Positions 11,851 through 21,089 of a stretch of 64,000 nt of DNA are shown here, one piece after another (the first letter of the stretch is position 1; the number at the start of each line of letters is the position of its first letter). The DNA lies in NCBI RefSeq assembly GCF_900111075.1, contig NZ_FOFZ01000008.1, positions 97,588-161,587 on the forward strand, written 5' to 3'. Source of the stretch: Flavobacterium frigoris (GTDB taxonomy: Bacteria > Bacteroidota > Bacteroidia > Flavobacteriales > Flavobacteriaceae). A program made the position numbers and the translations under genes. The notes below the pieces were generated by a model. That model saw nothing but the letters and a program-made list of their open reading frames with translations. It did not search any database and had not been told where the DNA came from.

Positions 11851-11915
11851 GTTGTTGTCCTTTATTATAGAAGTTAGGTTTCATGTTTCAGAAAACCAAC
11901 AACTGAGTTAAAATA

Positions 11916-12212
11916 TTATTTAAGTAAATCGGCCACGTATGGCATTAAAGCTAAGTGACGTGCACGCTTTACAGCTACAGACACTTTTCTTTGGTATTTC
12001 AATGAAGTACCAGTTAAACGACGAGGAAGAATTTTTCCTTGCTCATTCACGAATTTCAATAAGAAATCAGCATCTTTAAAATCGATATACTTGATACCAG
12101 ATTTTTTGAAACGACAGTATTTCTTTTGTTTGTTAGTTTCTATGTTTAAAGGAGTAAGATATCTGATATCTCCGTCTTTTTTTCCTGAAGCAGATTGTTG
12201 TAATGTTGCCAT
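11916..12212 (-). CDS. rpsR: 30S ribosomal protein S18
   Basis: Ribosomal protein of the small subunit platform, partner of S6. The 98-residue sequence has the family core [42 protein letters not shown] and [12 protein letters not shown]. The N-terminal extension ([19 protein letters not shown]) is a little longer than in E. coli, which is usual in Bacteroidota. It begins 5 bp after the rpsF stop, as expected for the conserved S6-S18 pair. Confidence 0.97.
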   Translation of the reverse strand: MATLQQSASGKKDGDIRYLTPLNIETNKQKKYCRFKKSGIKYIDFKDADFLLKFVNEQGKILPRRLTGTSLKYQRKVSVAVKRARHLALMPYVADLLK

Positions 12213-12217
12213 AATAA

Positions 12218-12559
12218 TTAAGCTTTTTGAGATTTAAGTTTTGCTCTTCTTCTTTCAGCCCAAGAGATAGCATGTTTGTCAAGACTTACCGTTAAAAAAC
12301 GCATAACTCTTTCGTCACGTCTGAATTCAGTTTCAAAAGCGATTAAAACCTCTCCTGATACGTTATATTCAAACAAATGGTAAAATCCAGATTTTTTGTT
12401 TTGGATTTCGTAAGCCATTTTTTTAAGACCCCAGTCCTCTTTAGAGACAAACGTAGCACCTCTACTAGTAAGAAAATCTTCAAATTTGCTTACTGTTTCC
12501 TTCACCTGAACATCAGATAAAACGGGATTTAAAATGAAAACAGTTTCATAATGATTCAT
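12218..12559 (-). CDS. rpsF: 30S ribosomal protein S6
   Basis: Small-subunit ribosomal protein that binds S18 and 16S rRNA. The 113-residue sequence [16 protein letters not shown]...[22 protein letters not shown]...[13 protein letters not shown] has the S6 fold signature. It is first in the rpsF-rpsR-rplI operon, with a strong promoter at 12589-12618, and lies divergent from the LytTR response regulator gene. Confidence 0.97.
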   Translation of the reverse strand: MNHYETVFILNPVLSDVQVKETVSKFEDFLTSRGATFVSKEDWGLKKMAYEIQNKKSGFYHLFEYNVSGEVLIAFETEFRRDERVMRFLTVSLDKHAISWAERRRAKLKSQKA

Positions 12560-12588
12560 AAAAATTTATTTTATTGTTAATTTGGCTG

Positions 12589-12618
12589 CAAAAGTAGCCT
12601 TTATTTTTCAATAATCAA
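12589..12618 (-). promoter_or_regulatory. Promoter of the rpsF operon
   Basis: On the minus strand TTG (complement of 12616-12618), 19 bp, then TACTTTTG (complement of 12589-12596). This is one of the best matches in the window to the Bacteroidota TTG-N19-TAnnTTTG consensus. It leaves a leader of about 25 nt before the rpsF ATG. Confidence 0.75.
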
Positions 12619-12723
12619 CAATAATTTTAATTTAATCGACGTATGACAAAAAAATGATCTAAAAATATATTTATTTGAAAAAAAAAGATATATTTACTGT
12701 TCCAAATCTTAAATGCTAACATT

Positions 12724-13419
12724 ATGAAGCTAAACTGTGTTGTTGTAGATGATAGTTCAATCCAAAGAATGATCATTTCGAAGTTAGTAAATAATCATCA
12801 AAATTTACATTTGATAGGAGATTTTTCAAATGCGATAGAAGCAAAAAGTTGTATGTCCATACATAATGTAGATTTAATATTTCTTGATATTGAAATGCCT
12901 GTAATTAGTGGCTTCGATTTTTTGGATGGATTAAAAATTAAACCTCAAATTATTTTTATCACTTCCAAAGCCGAGTATGCTATGAAAGCATTTGATTATG
13001 ACGCTACGGATTATCTTCAAAAACCGATTGCATTAGATCGATTTAATGCATCTGTAAAAAGAGCTATGGATTTATATCTACTTAGAAAAGATACCAAAGA
13101 AGAAGAAGGTGAACATATTTTCATCAAAAGTAATTTGAAAAAACTAAAGATTTTTACTGCTAAAATAAAATGGATTGAAGCTTTTGGTGACTATGTAAGA
13201 GTCGTGACCGAAGATGACAGCAATCTAGTTCTTTCTACTATGAAATCTTTTGAGAACGATTTATCGAAAAAGAAATTTGTAAGGGTTCACAAATCCTATA
13301 TCATTAACATTGATAAAGTAGAACGTTTCAATAGTAAATTTGCTGAAATAGGTGTGACTAAAATACCTTTAAGTAGAAACAAAAAAGAAGATTTAGTAAA
13401 AGCACTTTCATTTGCATAA
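12724..13419 (+). CDS. LytTR-family response regulator
   Basis: A 231-residue two-component response regulator. The receiver domain (1-120) has the acidic pocket VVDDSS at 7-12, the phospho-acceptor Asp55 in FLDIEMP, and the conserved Lys in YLQKPI. The C-terminal LytTR DNA-binding domain (about 135-231) shows IKWIEAFGDYVRVV and FVRVHKSYIINIDKVERF. Proteins of this type regulate target genes after phosphorylation by a histidine kinase, but no kinase gene lies next to it. It is divergent from rpsF and convergent with priA, with only 8 bp between the stops. Confidence 0.9.
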   Translation: MKLNCVVVDDSSIQRMIISKLVNNHQNLHLIGDFSNAIEAKSCMSIHNVDLIFLDIEMPVISGFDFLDGLKIKPQIIFITSKAEYAMKAFDYDATDYLQKPIALDRFNASVKRAMDLYLLRKDTKEEEGEHIFIKSNLKKLKIFTAKIKWIEAFGDYVRVVTEDDSNLVLSTMKSFENDLSKKKFVRVHKSYIINIDKVERFNSKFAEIGVTKIPLSRNKKEDLVKALSFA

Positions 13420-13427
13420 AATTTACT

Positions 13428-15881
13428 CTAATAAAAATCAACGTTTATCGCTACTTTAATTGCTCTGTATTGAGCAACTGAATCAAAGCTATTTAAAATT
13501 TTCTGTATAATATTTTTATTACTTCCTATTGAGATATTTGTTGGAATCTTTATGACTATTGTTCTGATGTATTCGTTTCTTATCCTATTTATAGCAGGTT
13601 CTTCAGGTCCCAAAACTGGAATATTTAGATTTTGGCTCATTACCTGATACAACCACAAAGCACCTTCTTTAAGTTTGTCAAAATCACGATGCTTTAATGT
13701 GATTTTAATAATCCTGAAGTATGGGGGATATTTATAAATTTGCCTGTCATATAATTGTTCGTTATACATCCCTATATAGTCATTATTAGTCACCTGCTGT
13801 ATCGTGTTGTGTTCTGGATTATACGTTTGAATAATTACCTTTCCTTGCTTTTCTGACCGCCCTGAACGTCCTGACACTTGCGTCATCATTTGAAAACTTC
13901 TTTCAAAAGCCCTAAAATCGGGATGATACAGCATATTATCGGCATTCATGATTCCTACTAAACTTACGTTATCAAAATCAAGTCCTTTGGCTAGCATTTG
14001 AGTTCCTACCAGAATATCAACTTCCTTGTTTTTAAAATTATCAATGATTTTTTCGAACCCAAATTTGCCGCGAGTAGTGTCTTGATCCATTCTTCCTATT
14101 TTATAATCAGGAAAAATAATCGTCAATTCTTGCTGGATTTGTTCTGTTCCAAAACCCTTAGTGGCCAAATCAACGCTAGAACAGCTGTGGCAATGAGTAG
14201 GCTTAGCAATGGAATACCCACAATAATGACATCGCAATTGATTTTTATGCTTATGATACGTCAAACTTACATCACATTGCTGGCAATGCGGTACGTGCCC
14301 ACAAGTCATACACTCCACTACAGGAGAGTACCCTCTTCTGTTTTGAAACAAAATTACTTGTTCTCCTAGTGCAACAGCATTAGTAATCCCTTCGATCAAT
14401 ACATCACTAAAGTGACCTTTCATCTTTTTTCGGAAATATTTATCTTTTAAATCAACCAGCTCAATATTAGGCATTTTTACATTGCCAAATCGTTCTTTTA
14501 TTTCGACCAAACCATATTTATCCGACTTAGCATTAAAATACGTTTCGATACTTGGCGTTGCCGAACCTAATAAAACTTTTGCTTTATGAAAATTTGCCAA
14601 CACCACTGCAGCATCACGGGCGTGGTACCTAGGCGCAGGATCAACTTGTTTAAAGGTTTGCTCGTGCTCTTCATCCACGATTACAAATCCTAAGTCAGCA
14701 AACGGCAAAAATAAGGCCGACCTCGCTCCTATTACTATTTGTGCTTTTTCGGAATATTGTAAAACTTGATTCCACACTTCTACACGCTCATTATTATTGT
14801 ATTTCGAATGAAAAACAGCCACTTTATTTCCAAAATAAGCTCTTAATCTCCCGACCAATTGAGTGGTAAGTGCAATTTCTGGTAACAAATACAAGACTTG
14901 CTTTCCGGTAAGTAGGTGCTCCTCTATAAGCCTGATATAGATCTCCGTTTTCCCACTAGAAGTTACGCCATGTAAAAGACAAACTTCTTTCTGGTTAAAA
15001 CTATCTTTAATCTCTGAAAAAGCATTTTGTTGCGCTCCACTCAGGTGCAATTCCTTTCTGCTTGAGTTTCCCGTAAAATTAACACGATCCTCTTGGATAT
15101 AGTAATCTTCAAATATTTCTTTTTCTATAAGAGCTTTTACAATTGCAGAGGTAGAACCAGCAGCCTCCACTAATTTTTTTACAGTAATAGGCTCCTTACT
15201 GCTAGCATTTAATTGAAAATATCTTAGAACAATTTCTTTTTGTTTACTGGCATTTTTTAGCGTTTCTAATAACACTGCCAAACCTTCATTCGATTCATAT
15301 TTAGAATGTAAACGAATGTAACGGACTAATTTAGGTTTATAACTCTCAAGCACCTCCTCCTGAAGCACAAGTATATTTTTATCAATCAGTTTTTGAATGA
15401 CAGGAAAAATATTTTTTTTATTTAAGATTAAGATGACATCCTGAACCTTAAGCGATGATTGCTGCTGCAAAGCCTGATATACTAAAAACTCATCATCAGA
15501 AAGCCCACGTTCATCAACTAAGACATCTGTTTTTTGAGAAATTACGGTTTCGCTTTCTAGTAACAATGCACTTGGCATCGCACCGCGATAAACATCGCCG
15601 ATGGCGCACATATAATAGGATGCAATCCATTGCCAATGCGCAATCTGAATCTCAGTTACAATAGGAAATTCATCAAGTATTTGATGAATTTCTTTAGCAT
15701 CGTATAATGTGGGTTGATTTTGATGTGTTTCAACCACAAGTGCGGTATATACCTTACTTTTACCGAAAGGAACCGCTACTCGCATTCCTTTCTTGATATA
15801 ATGATACTCTGCTTCCGATATACTATACGTGAACGTTTTGGCAAGGGAAAGCGGTAAAATTACTTCGGCAAAAAAAAGCAT
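13428..15881 (-). CDS. priA: Primosomal protein N', replication restart helicase PriA
   Basis: DEAH-type 3'-5' helicase that reloads the replisome at stalled forks. The 817-residue protein has the N-terminal 3'-DNA-binding domain (residues 1-100), Walker A in LLHGVTSSGKTEIY, the DEEHE box, and ARYHARDAAV. A zinc-binding insertion with paired cysteines (CMTCGHVPHCQQC, CHYCGY, CHSC) lies between the helicase lobes. The second lobe has VGTQMLAKGLDF and SQVSGRSGRS equivalents (TQVSGRSGRS). All catalytic motifs are intact. It is preceded on the same strand by the DUF2147 gene, 48 bp upstream. Confidence 0.96.
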   Translation of the reverse strand: MLFFAEVILPLSLAKTFTYSISEAEYHYIKKGMRVAVPFGKSKVYTALVVETHQNQPTLYDAKEIHQILDEFPIVTEIQIAHWQWIASYYMCAIGDVYRGAMPSALLLESETVISQKTDVLVDERGLSDDEFLVYQALQQQSSLKVQDVILILNKKNIFPVIQKLIDKNILVLQEEVLESYKPKLVRYIRLHSKYESNEGLAVLLETLKNASKQKEIVLRYFQLNASSKEPITVKKLVEAAGSTSAIVKALIEKEIFEDYYIQEDRVNFTGNSSRKELHLSGAQQNAFSEIKDSFNQKEVCLLHGVTSSGKTEIYIRLIEEHLLTGKQVLYLLPEIALTTQLVGRLRAYFGNKVAVFHSKYNNNERVEVWNQVLQYSEKAQIVIGARSALFLPFADLGFVIVDEEHEQTFKQVDPAPRYHARDAAVVLANFHKAKVLLGSATPSIETYFNAKSDKYGLVEIKERFGNVKMPNIELVDLKDKYFRKKMKGHFSDVLIEGITNAVALGEQVILFQNRRGYSPVVECMTCGHVPHCQQCDVSLTYHKHKNQLRCHYCGYSIAKPTHCHSCSSVDLATKGFGTEQIQQELTIIFPDYKIGRMDQDTTRGKFGFEKIIDNFKNKEVDILVGTQMLAKGLDFDNVSLVGIMNADNMLYHPDFRAFERSFQMMTQVSGRSGRSEKQGKVIIQTYNPEHNTIQQVTNNDYIGMYNEQLYDRQIYKYPPYFRIIKITLKHRDFDKLKEGALWLYQVMSQNLNIPVLGPEEPAINRIRNEYIRTIVIKIPTNISIGSNKNIIQKILNSFDSVAQYRAIKVAINVDFY

Positions 15882-15929
15882 TATTTGGATATTGGACGTT
15901 AATTAATGTAGTTACTTATATAAAATAAA

Positions 15930-16358
15930 TTATTTAACTCTATACCAATATTGAGTTCTTCCCAATAAAGCAAAGCCTATATAACCACGTACCTTAAGCT
16001 TATCTTTTGATTCTAAAGTAATAAAACATTTATATACTTTTCCGTTTTTTGGATCTAAAATTTTTCCTGAATTATATTCGTCCCCATCTTTTTTAAGCCC
16101 TTTTATCACTGTTAAACCTATTACAGGTTTATTTTTATCTTCTCCTTCACAGTCAATACAGCGGTCTTTTCTATGACTTGCGTCAAAGATTTCAAGTACT
16201 CTTCCGTAAATTTTTCCTGATTTTTCATAAATCTCTACAACTGACTTTTCCTCACCGGATTGATCATCAATCGTTTTCCATTTTCCAATAACTCCCTGAC
16301 CTTGAGCGTAAAACAATGTTGATACAAACAGCAATACGAATGTGATACTTTTTTTCAT
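15930..16358 (-). CDS. DUF2147 secreted protein
   Basis: A 142-residue exported protein with signal peptide (hydrophobic core, cleavage near FYAQG). The mature part carries the DUF2147 pattern: GVIGKWKTIDDQSGEEKSVVEIYEKSGKIYGRVLEI, with a later CIDCEG pair of cysteines and ending GRTQYWYRV. The beta-rich repeats suggest a small lipocalin-like barrel. Function is unknown for the family. It lies between a YihY-like gene upstream and priA downstream on the same strand. Confidence 0.8.
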   Translation of the reverse strand: MKKSITFVLLFVSTLFYAQGQGVIGKWKTIDDQSGEEKSVVEIYEKSGKIYGRVLEIFDASHRKDRCIDCEGEDKNKPVIGLTVIKGLKKDGDEYNSGKILDPKNGKVYKCFITLESKDKLKVRGYIGFALLGRTQYWYRVK

Positions 16359-16496
16359 AATTTTTTTTATAATTCAAATGGAGAGAAAACCTATTTCTAT
16401 TTATAATTTGAAGCGTGTTACTTACAACCAGTCCATTTATCTGGCAGAAAAGCACCTAATTTTCACCAAACATACTATAAAATTAGCAAAAAACAT

Positions 16497-17429
16497 TTAT
16501 ATTAATTTAATATTATTATTTCTTTTTAAGTTATTTATTGCGGCATTTAACTCAAATCCGAGAAGTAAAATCATACAATTAATCCAAATATAAAACATCA
16601 CAATTAATAAAGTCCCAATAGAACCATAAAGTTGATTATATTGAGAGAATTGTATGACCCAAATTCCAAAAAAGTAGGAAATAATGATGGTCAGAATTGT
16701 AGTAAATACAGAACCAATGGAAATGAAAGCTCTTGTTTTATCATGTTTTGTTCCAAACTTGAAAAGTATTGACGTCGTAATTAAGATCATCATAATTAAA
16801 AAGCCATACCGCCCCATAACTATCAACGGAATTTGTTCATTTAAGACCTGATCCGCAGTTAGTTTATGAATAAATACTTCAAAAACAACAATGATACCTA
16901 CGGTAACCAATAACAACATGGATAAAAAAACCGACATTCCCACGGCAATCAAATATTGACGAAAAAAACCTCTCTTTACAAGTACATGCTTTGAAGTTTC
17001 AAAGCCACCTAAAATCGCATTTAATCCATTTGCCATTAAAAATATAGACAATATAAAACCCGTAGACAATAAACCAGAGTGACTGTTGTGTAGTATGTCA
17101 TTTATTATGTTTTCAATCGCATAATAAGTGTTAGGAGGTACTCCTTCAGATACAAATTTCAAGAAATCTTGTTGAAAACCTTCAATAGGAATGTATGGGA
17201 TAAGGTTAAGAATGAACAAGGCAAAGGGAAACAAAGCCATAAAAAAACTAAATGCAATAGATCCTGCCCTATTTGACAAAGCACCTTCGGCAATACCGAT
17301 GACGTATAATTCCATTAAATCATAAAGAGACAAGCCAGCCAACCACTTTAATTTAATACCCTTTAAGTAATGGGCGAAATTACGAAGTAGCGGGATTTTT
17401 TCAATTCTATTTTCAATTTCTTGACTCAT
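16497..17429 (-). CDS. YihY/BrkB family inner membrane protein
   Basis: A 310-residue protein with six predicted membrane helices and the YihY/virulence factor BrkB pattern: GALSNRAGSIAFSFFMALFPFALFILNLIPYIP near residues 50-85, FLMANGLNAILGGFE, and the conserved end QFSQYNQLYGSIGTLLIVMFYIWINCMILLLGFELNAA. The family was once called RNase BN in error; its true role is unsettled. Its neighbours are nadC upstream and DUF2147 downstream, all minus strand. A palindrome at 17446-17463 lies just before the start. Confidence 0.85.
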   Translation of the reverse strand: MSQEIENRIEKIPLLRNFAHYLKGIKLKWLAGLSLYDLMELYVIGIAEGALSNRAGSIAFSFFMALFPFALFILNLIPYIPIEGFQQDFLKFVSEGVPPNTYYAIENIINDILHNSHSGLLSTGFILSIFLMANGLNAILGGFETSKHVLVKRGFFRQYLIAVGMSVFLSMLLLVTVGIIVVFEVFIHKLTADQVLNEQIPLIVMGRYGFLIMMILITTSILFKFGTKHDKTRAFISIGSVFTTILTIIISYFFGIWVIQFSQYNQLYGSIGTLLIVMFYIWINCMILLLGFELNAAINNLKRNNNIKLI

Positions 17430-17445
17430 TGTATTCAGGTTACAG

Positions 17446-17463
17446 TCCCGATAACTATCGGGA
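17446..17463. repeat. Perfect palindrome TCCCGATA-AC-TATCGGGA
   Basis: Eight-base arms separated by two bases, in the 56-bp gap between nadC and the YihY-like gene. It is GC-richer than its surroundings and has no T tract after it, so it is not a standard terminator. It may be a dispersed palindromic element or an operator. Only one copy is seen in this window. Confidence 0.6.
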
Positions 17464-17485
17464 TAAGGTTGCGAAAATAGCTATT

Positions 17486-18343
17486 TTATATCGCTTTTAA
17501 ACTTAAATCCATATTATACACAGAATGTGTTAGCGCGCCCGAAGATATATAATTCACGCCACATTCAGCATATGCTCTTATAGTTTCTTCATTAATGTTT
17601 CCCGAGGATTCCGTCAAGCTTTTATTTCCAATAAAAGCTACTGCATCTTTAGTCATTTGATAATCAAAATTGTCCAAAAGTATTCTGTAAACTCCACCGC
17701 AGGCAACTATTTCCTTGACCTCGTTTAAATCTCTGGCTTCCACGATAATTTTTAAAGCTAATTTGTTTTCCTTGAGATAAGTTTTAGTTTTAGCGATAGC
17801 CAAAGCGATTCCGCCCGCAAAATCGATGTGGTTATCTTTGAGCATAATCATATCATACAAGGCAAAACGGTGGTTCTCACCGCCCCCGAGTTTCACAGCC
17901 CATTTCTCAGCTACGCGAAAACCAGGTGTGGTTTTACGGGTATCCAAAATTTTGGTTTTCGTTCCTTCAAGCAATTTGACATAGTTGTTAGTTTTAGTAG
18001 CAATGGCTGACATTCTTTGCATTGAGTTCAACACCATTCTTTCTGCTTTTAGGATGGATTGTGAGCTACCTGAAACATGAAACACTACATCACCATATTT
18101 CACTGGTGTGCCATCAACTATAAAAGTCTCTACTGTTAAATTTGGATCTACGTAATGGAAAATCATTTTAGCAAATTCGACACCAGCAATAATCCCGTTG
18201 TCTTTTACTAACAACTTTGCTTTACCTTCTGCAAACGTTGGAATACAAGCCAAAGAACTGTGATCTCCATCACCAACATCTTCACGTATGGCATTTGCAA
18301 TTAGTATCTGTAACTCGTTTTTAAATTGTGCTTCGCTAATCAT
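17486..18343 (-). CDS. nadC: Carboxylating nicotinate-nucleotide diphosphorylase (quinolinate phosphoribosyltransferase)
   Basis: Converts quinolinate and PRPP to nicotinate mononucleotide in de novo NAD synthesis. The 285-residue sequence has the family order: NAIREDVGDGDHSSLA near residue 16, ERMVLNSMQRMSAIAT, DTRKTTPGFRVAEKWAVKLGGGENHRFALYDMIMLKDNH (the substrate-binding Arg/His/Lys cluster), IVEARDLNEV, and the final SSGALTHSV. Length is normal. It is first in a minus-strand run nadC-YihY-DUF2147-priA. A long gene-poor stretch follows upstream of its start. Confidence 0.96.
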   Translation of the reverse strand: MISEAQFKNELQILIANAIREDVGDGDHSSLACIPTFAEGKAKLLVKDNGIIAGVEFAKMIFHYVDPNLTVETFIVDGTPVKYGDVVFHVSGSSQSILKAERMVLNSMQRMSAIATKTNNYVKLLEGTKTKILDTRKTTPGFRVAEKWAVKLGGGENHRFALYDMIMLKDNHIDFAGGIALAIAKTKTYLKENKLALKIIVEARDLNEVKEIVACGGVYRILLDNFDYQMTKDAVAFIGNKSLTESSGNINEETIRAYAECGVNYISSGALTHSVYNMDLSLKAI

Positions 18344-18940
18344 TTTTATAAGAAATTTATATACTGCTAAAGTAGGTTTTTTTTGTTAAACTGAAAATTT
18401 GTTTAACGAATATGATCCCGAGTTCGTGACATTAAGCAATCTTGCAGAAGTACAAATATGGAGAACGAAAAGGCAATACACTAGAATTTACAAGCTGCAC
18501 AATCCCTCAACCATGCATTAAAGGATAAAAATAATAATCTTTTTTTTACGTTACTAAGTAAAATAATTCCTGTATTTGAAAAGACCATAATTCTGATCTA
18601 AAATCATAAATGTGCTATAGTTAAATAAATAAACTTCCGTTTTGTTACATAAAAATGATTTTACGACTAAGGAAACTATTTTAAAAACAAGAAGAATCTA
18701 TAAACAAAAAAATGTAGTTAATTAACATAGAAGAAAAATACACTGTATCAGCTATGAATATATTAGTGAATATTTCTTTTCTTTGCTAGCGGTTTATCTA
18801 ATAATAAATCCTCGTACGAGGTACTATTTTTAAAGAAGATATAGGTTTTTATCGTTGATTTAGATTACCAATCACGTTATTCTTGTTTAAAATATATTTT
18901 GACAAAAGAAGGAACATTAAAACACCAAAATAAAAATAAA
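18344..18940. other. Gene-poor intergenic stretch
   Basis: Nearly 600 bases between nadC and the lipocalin-like lipoprotein gene. No open frame resembling a protein was found; short frames such as the one from about 18460 are broken by stops. It contains a 12-bp perfect palindrome, CCTCGTACGAGG, at 18810-18821, which stands out in AT-rich sequence and could be an operator for the gene at 18941. No tRNA-like fold was seen. Confidence 0.5.
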
Positions 18941-19369
18941 ATGAAATCCACTTTTCTTATTTTTATAGCATTTGCGCTACTTATCTCCTGTTCAGGTACA
19001 GATGTCATTGAGTCACAGCCTGGTTCTCAAGGCAAATGGGAATTGGTAAAAATGAGCGGCAGAACGCTGAACTCTGAAACTTCAGGTACTGATATGGAGT
19101 GGCAGGAATTCTATTTACTTAATGACAATGGCACTTTTACCAAGTCCAGAACCTTCGCTAGCAATACTTCCCAAAGTACTGGAACATACAAAACCAATAC
19201 TAACGGTACCGAAAACTATATTGAACTTACTTATTCATCCCAAAGTGACATCATTGGCAGCTGCTACGGCAATTTAAAAGAAGAACTTTATTACGACACT
19301 ACTGATGTCTTAGTCAGTACCTGGCAAAACTGCGACGGCCCACGCTTGGAGTATAGAAAAATAAAGTAG
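18941..19369 (+). CDS. Lipocalin-like lipoprotein
   Basis: A 142-residue predicted lipoprotein: signal peptide ending in the lipobox LLISC (Cys17), followed by GTDVIESQPGSQGKWELVKMSG. The mature part has the lipocalin-like layout often seen in Bacteroidota: a conserved GKWEL start, then beta strands (EFYLLNDNGTFTKSR, STGTYKTN, YIELTYSS), two Cys (GSCYGNL and WQNCDGP) and a final LEYRKIK. The ATG at 18941 is chosen over an upstream TTG because it places the signal peptide at the N-terminus. Function is unknown. It stands alone in a gene-poor area. Confidence 0.7.
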   Translation: MKSTFLIFIAFALLISCSGTDVIESQPGSQGKWELVKMSGRTLNSETSGTDMEWQEFYLLNDNGTFTKSRTFASNTSQSTGTYKTNTNGTENYIELTYSSQSDIIGSCYGNLKEELYYDTTDVLVSTWQNCDGPRLEYRKIK

Positions 19370-19790
19370 ACTTTATCAGATTGTTACAATACTCTACACA
19401 ATAATCTTTACCTCATTTTTTTAATATTTAAAATTGGAGCTACTATTATTCCAAAGGTGCTCTTTACTTTGCTATACATTTCTTATAAAATCTCTTTTAG
19501 TAGTGATTCCATTCCAAGAACTCCCATATATTGTTCCCGAATAAATTAAGATAAAATGGTTTACTTTATTAAAAATCAGATACCTATATTTGAAATTACT
19601 ATAATGATACATGCAAAACTAAAATGACCCCTATTTGATTAAAACACAAAAAATGTTTTTTTTCAAACCTTTAAAAAGCTAAAATTATTCCTAAAAAAAC
19701 TTTTTCTAGCTATTGTAAGAAAAGCGTAACAGAGACGGATTTTAGTTATTTCAAGAAATAAATATTAATTTAGTACTAAACCTTCCCGTT
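19370..19790. other. Intergenic stretch without gene
   Basis: About 420 bases of very AT-rich sequence between the lipocalin-like gene and the DUF2254 gene. No credible coding frame, RNA gene or clear terminator is visible. It presumably contains the promoter for the DUF2254-MscS pair, but no convincing TTG/TAnnTTTG pair was found. Confidence 0.4.
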
Positions 19791-21053
19791 ATGAACGAAA
19801 AAGTACTTTTTACAATGAATCGCATCACAGAAAAATTATGGTTTAGACCCTTGATTTTTTGTATACTTTCCATCTTGGGAGCGTTAATTGCACAAATAGC
19901 CGACAGTACCCGTCTTCATGAATTAGTTCCCAAAATAAATACGGAATCCTTGGAAACATTACTCGATACCATATCAGCAAGTATGTTGGTGATTTCCATT
20001 TTCGCGGTGGGCTCGATGGTTTCAGCATTTTCGGCAGCCAGCAATACGGCCACTCCCCGCTCCTTTAAACTAATTATTGCAGATGATGTGTCACGAAACG
20101 CACTTTCTGTTTTTATAGGTTCGTTCATTTATAGTATTGTGGCAACGGTCGCTTTAAAAAATGGCTACTACGGCGTGGCAGGCAACTTTACTTTATTTGT
20201 ATTTACACTACTCTTCTTCGCACTGGTTATTCTTACTTTTTTACGATGGGTTGAGCGTATCTCCCGATTGGGGCGTATGGAACATACCATTAAATTAGTG
20301 GAAAATGCCACCGAAAATGCGATAAAAACAAGATTAGCGTCCCCTACGTTAAATGGAATCAGTATTAATCCAAATCAAGAAAAAGGTACGGCCGTTTATG
20401 GTAACATTACTGGGTATGTCCAACAAATATATATGTCTAACCTACAGATAATTGCAAAAAAATTAGATGCCCTCATTACCATAAACGCAGTTCCTGGAAC
20501 TTTTTCGGCCATAGACAAGCCCTTGTTTTATATCTCAGTACTAAAAAACACGACCACTGAGGATGATTATAATGAAATGAGAAAAGCATTTGTAATAGGT
20601 AACATGCGTTATTTTGAAGAAGATCCACGTTTTGGACTCATCACTTTAAGCGAAATTGCGAGTCGTGCTTTATCTCCCGCAGTCAATGACCCCGGAACGG
20701 CGATCCAGATAATTAGTAGCCATGTGCGTTTATTTTCTTTGTGGGCCGAACCGGTTCATTCGAAAAAGGAAGAAAAATTATCTTATGACCGTATCGCCGT
20801 TCCTGAACTTGCAATTGCAGATCTATTTGAAGATGCGTTTAGACCCATAGCCAGAGATGGTGCCGGAAATATTGAAGTAATGATCCGACTTCAAAAAGCC
20901 TTTAACAGCGTTTATGCCATCGATAATTCTGCTATAAAAATAGCCGCAATGCATCATTCCTATCAAGCTTTTGAAAGGGCAGAAATAGAAATGAAATTTA
21001 ATGGAGATCTTAGCCTATTAAAAAGCGAGAGTTTATTTACCAAAAAAACATAA
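19791..21053 (+). CDS. DUF2254 family membrane protein
   Basis: A 420-residue protein with about four membrane helices in the first 160 residues (around 17-38, 63-84, 105-125, 133-155), then a soluble part. The signature ASRALSPAVNDPGTA, preceded by GNMRYFEEDPRFGL, identifies DUF2254, a family of unknown function with predicted ligand-binding or enzymatic cytoplasmic portion. The downstream MscS-like gene starts 37 bp after the stop on the same strand, so the two form an operon, suggesting a membrane-stress or ion-handling role. That functional link is inference only. Confidence 0.8.
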   Translation: MNEKVLFTMNRITEKLWFRPLIFCILSILGALIAQIADSTRLHELVPKINTESLETLLDTISASMLVISIFAVGSMVSAFSAASNTATPRSFKLIIADDVSRNALSVFIGSFIYSIVATVALKNGYYGVAGNFTLFVFTLLFFALVILTFLRWVERISRLGRMEHTIKLVENATENAIKTRLASPTLNGISINPNQEKGTAVYGNITGYVQQIYMSNLQIIAKKLDALITINAVPGTFSAIDKPLFYISVLKNTTTEDDYNEMRKAFVIGNMRYFEEDPRFGLITLSEIASRALSPAVNDPGTAIQIISSHVRLFSLWAEPVHSKKEEKLSYDRIAVPELAIADLFEDAFRPIARDGAGNIEVMIRLQKAFNSVYAIDNSAIKIAAMHHSYQAFERAEIEMKFNGDLSLLKSESLFTKKT

Positions 21054-21089
21054 AAATACAGTTTTTAATACCTTTAATGGAACTAATTT

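Noticed and set aside
13998..14369. Plus-strand frame within priA
   Set aside because: It is opposite the zinc-binding and helicase motifs of priA, so it is a shadow.
18460..18610. Possible degraded coding sequence in the gene-poor region upstream of nadC
   Set aside because: A frame beginning ATGGAGAACGAAAAGGC continues past stops with helix-like residues, but no family can be recognised and it may be chance.
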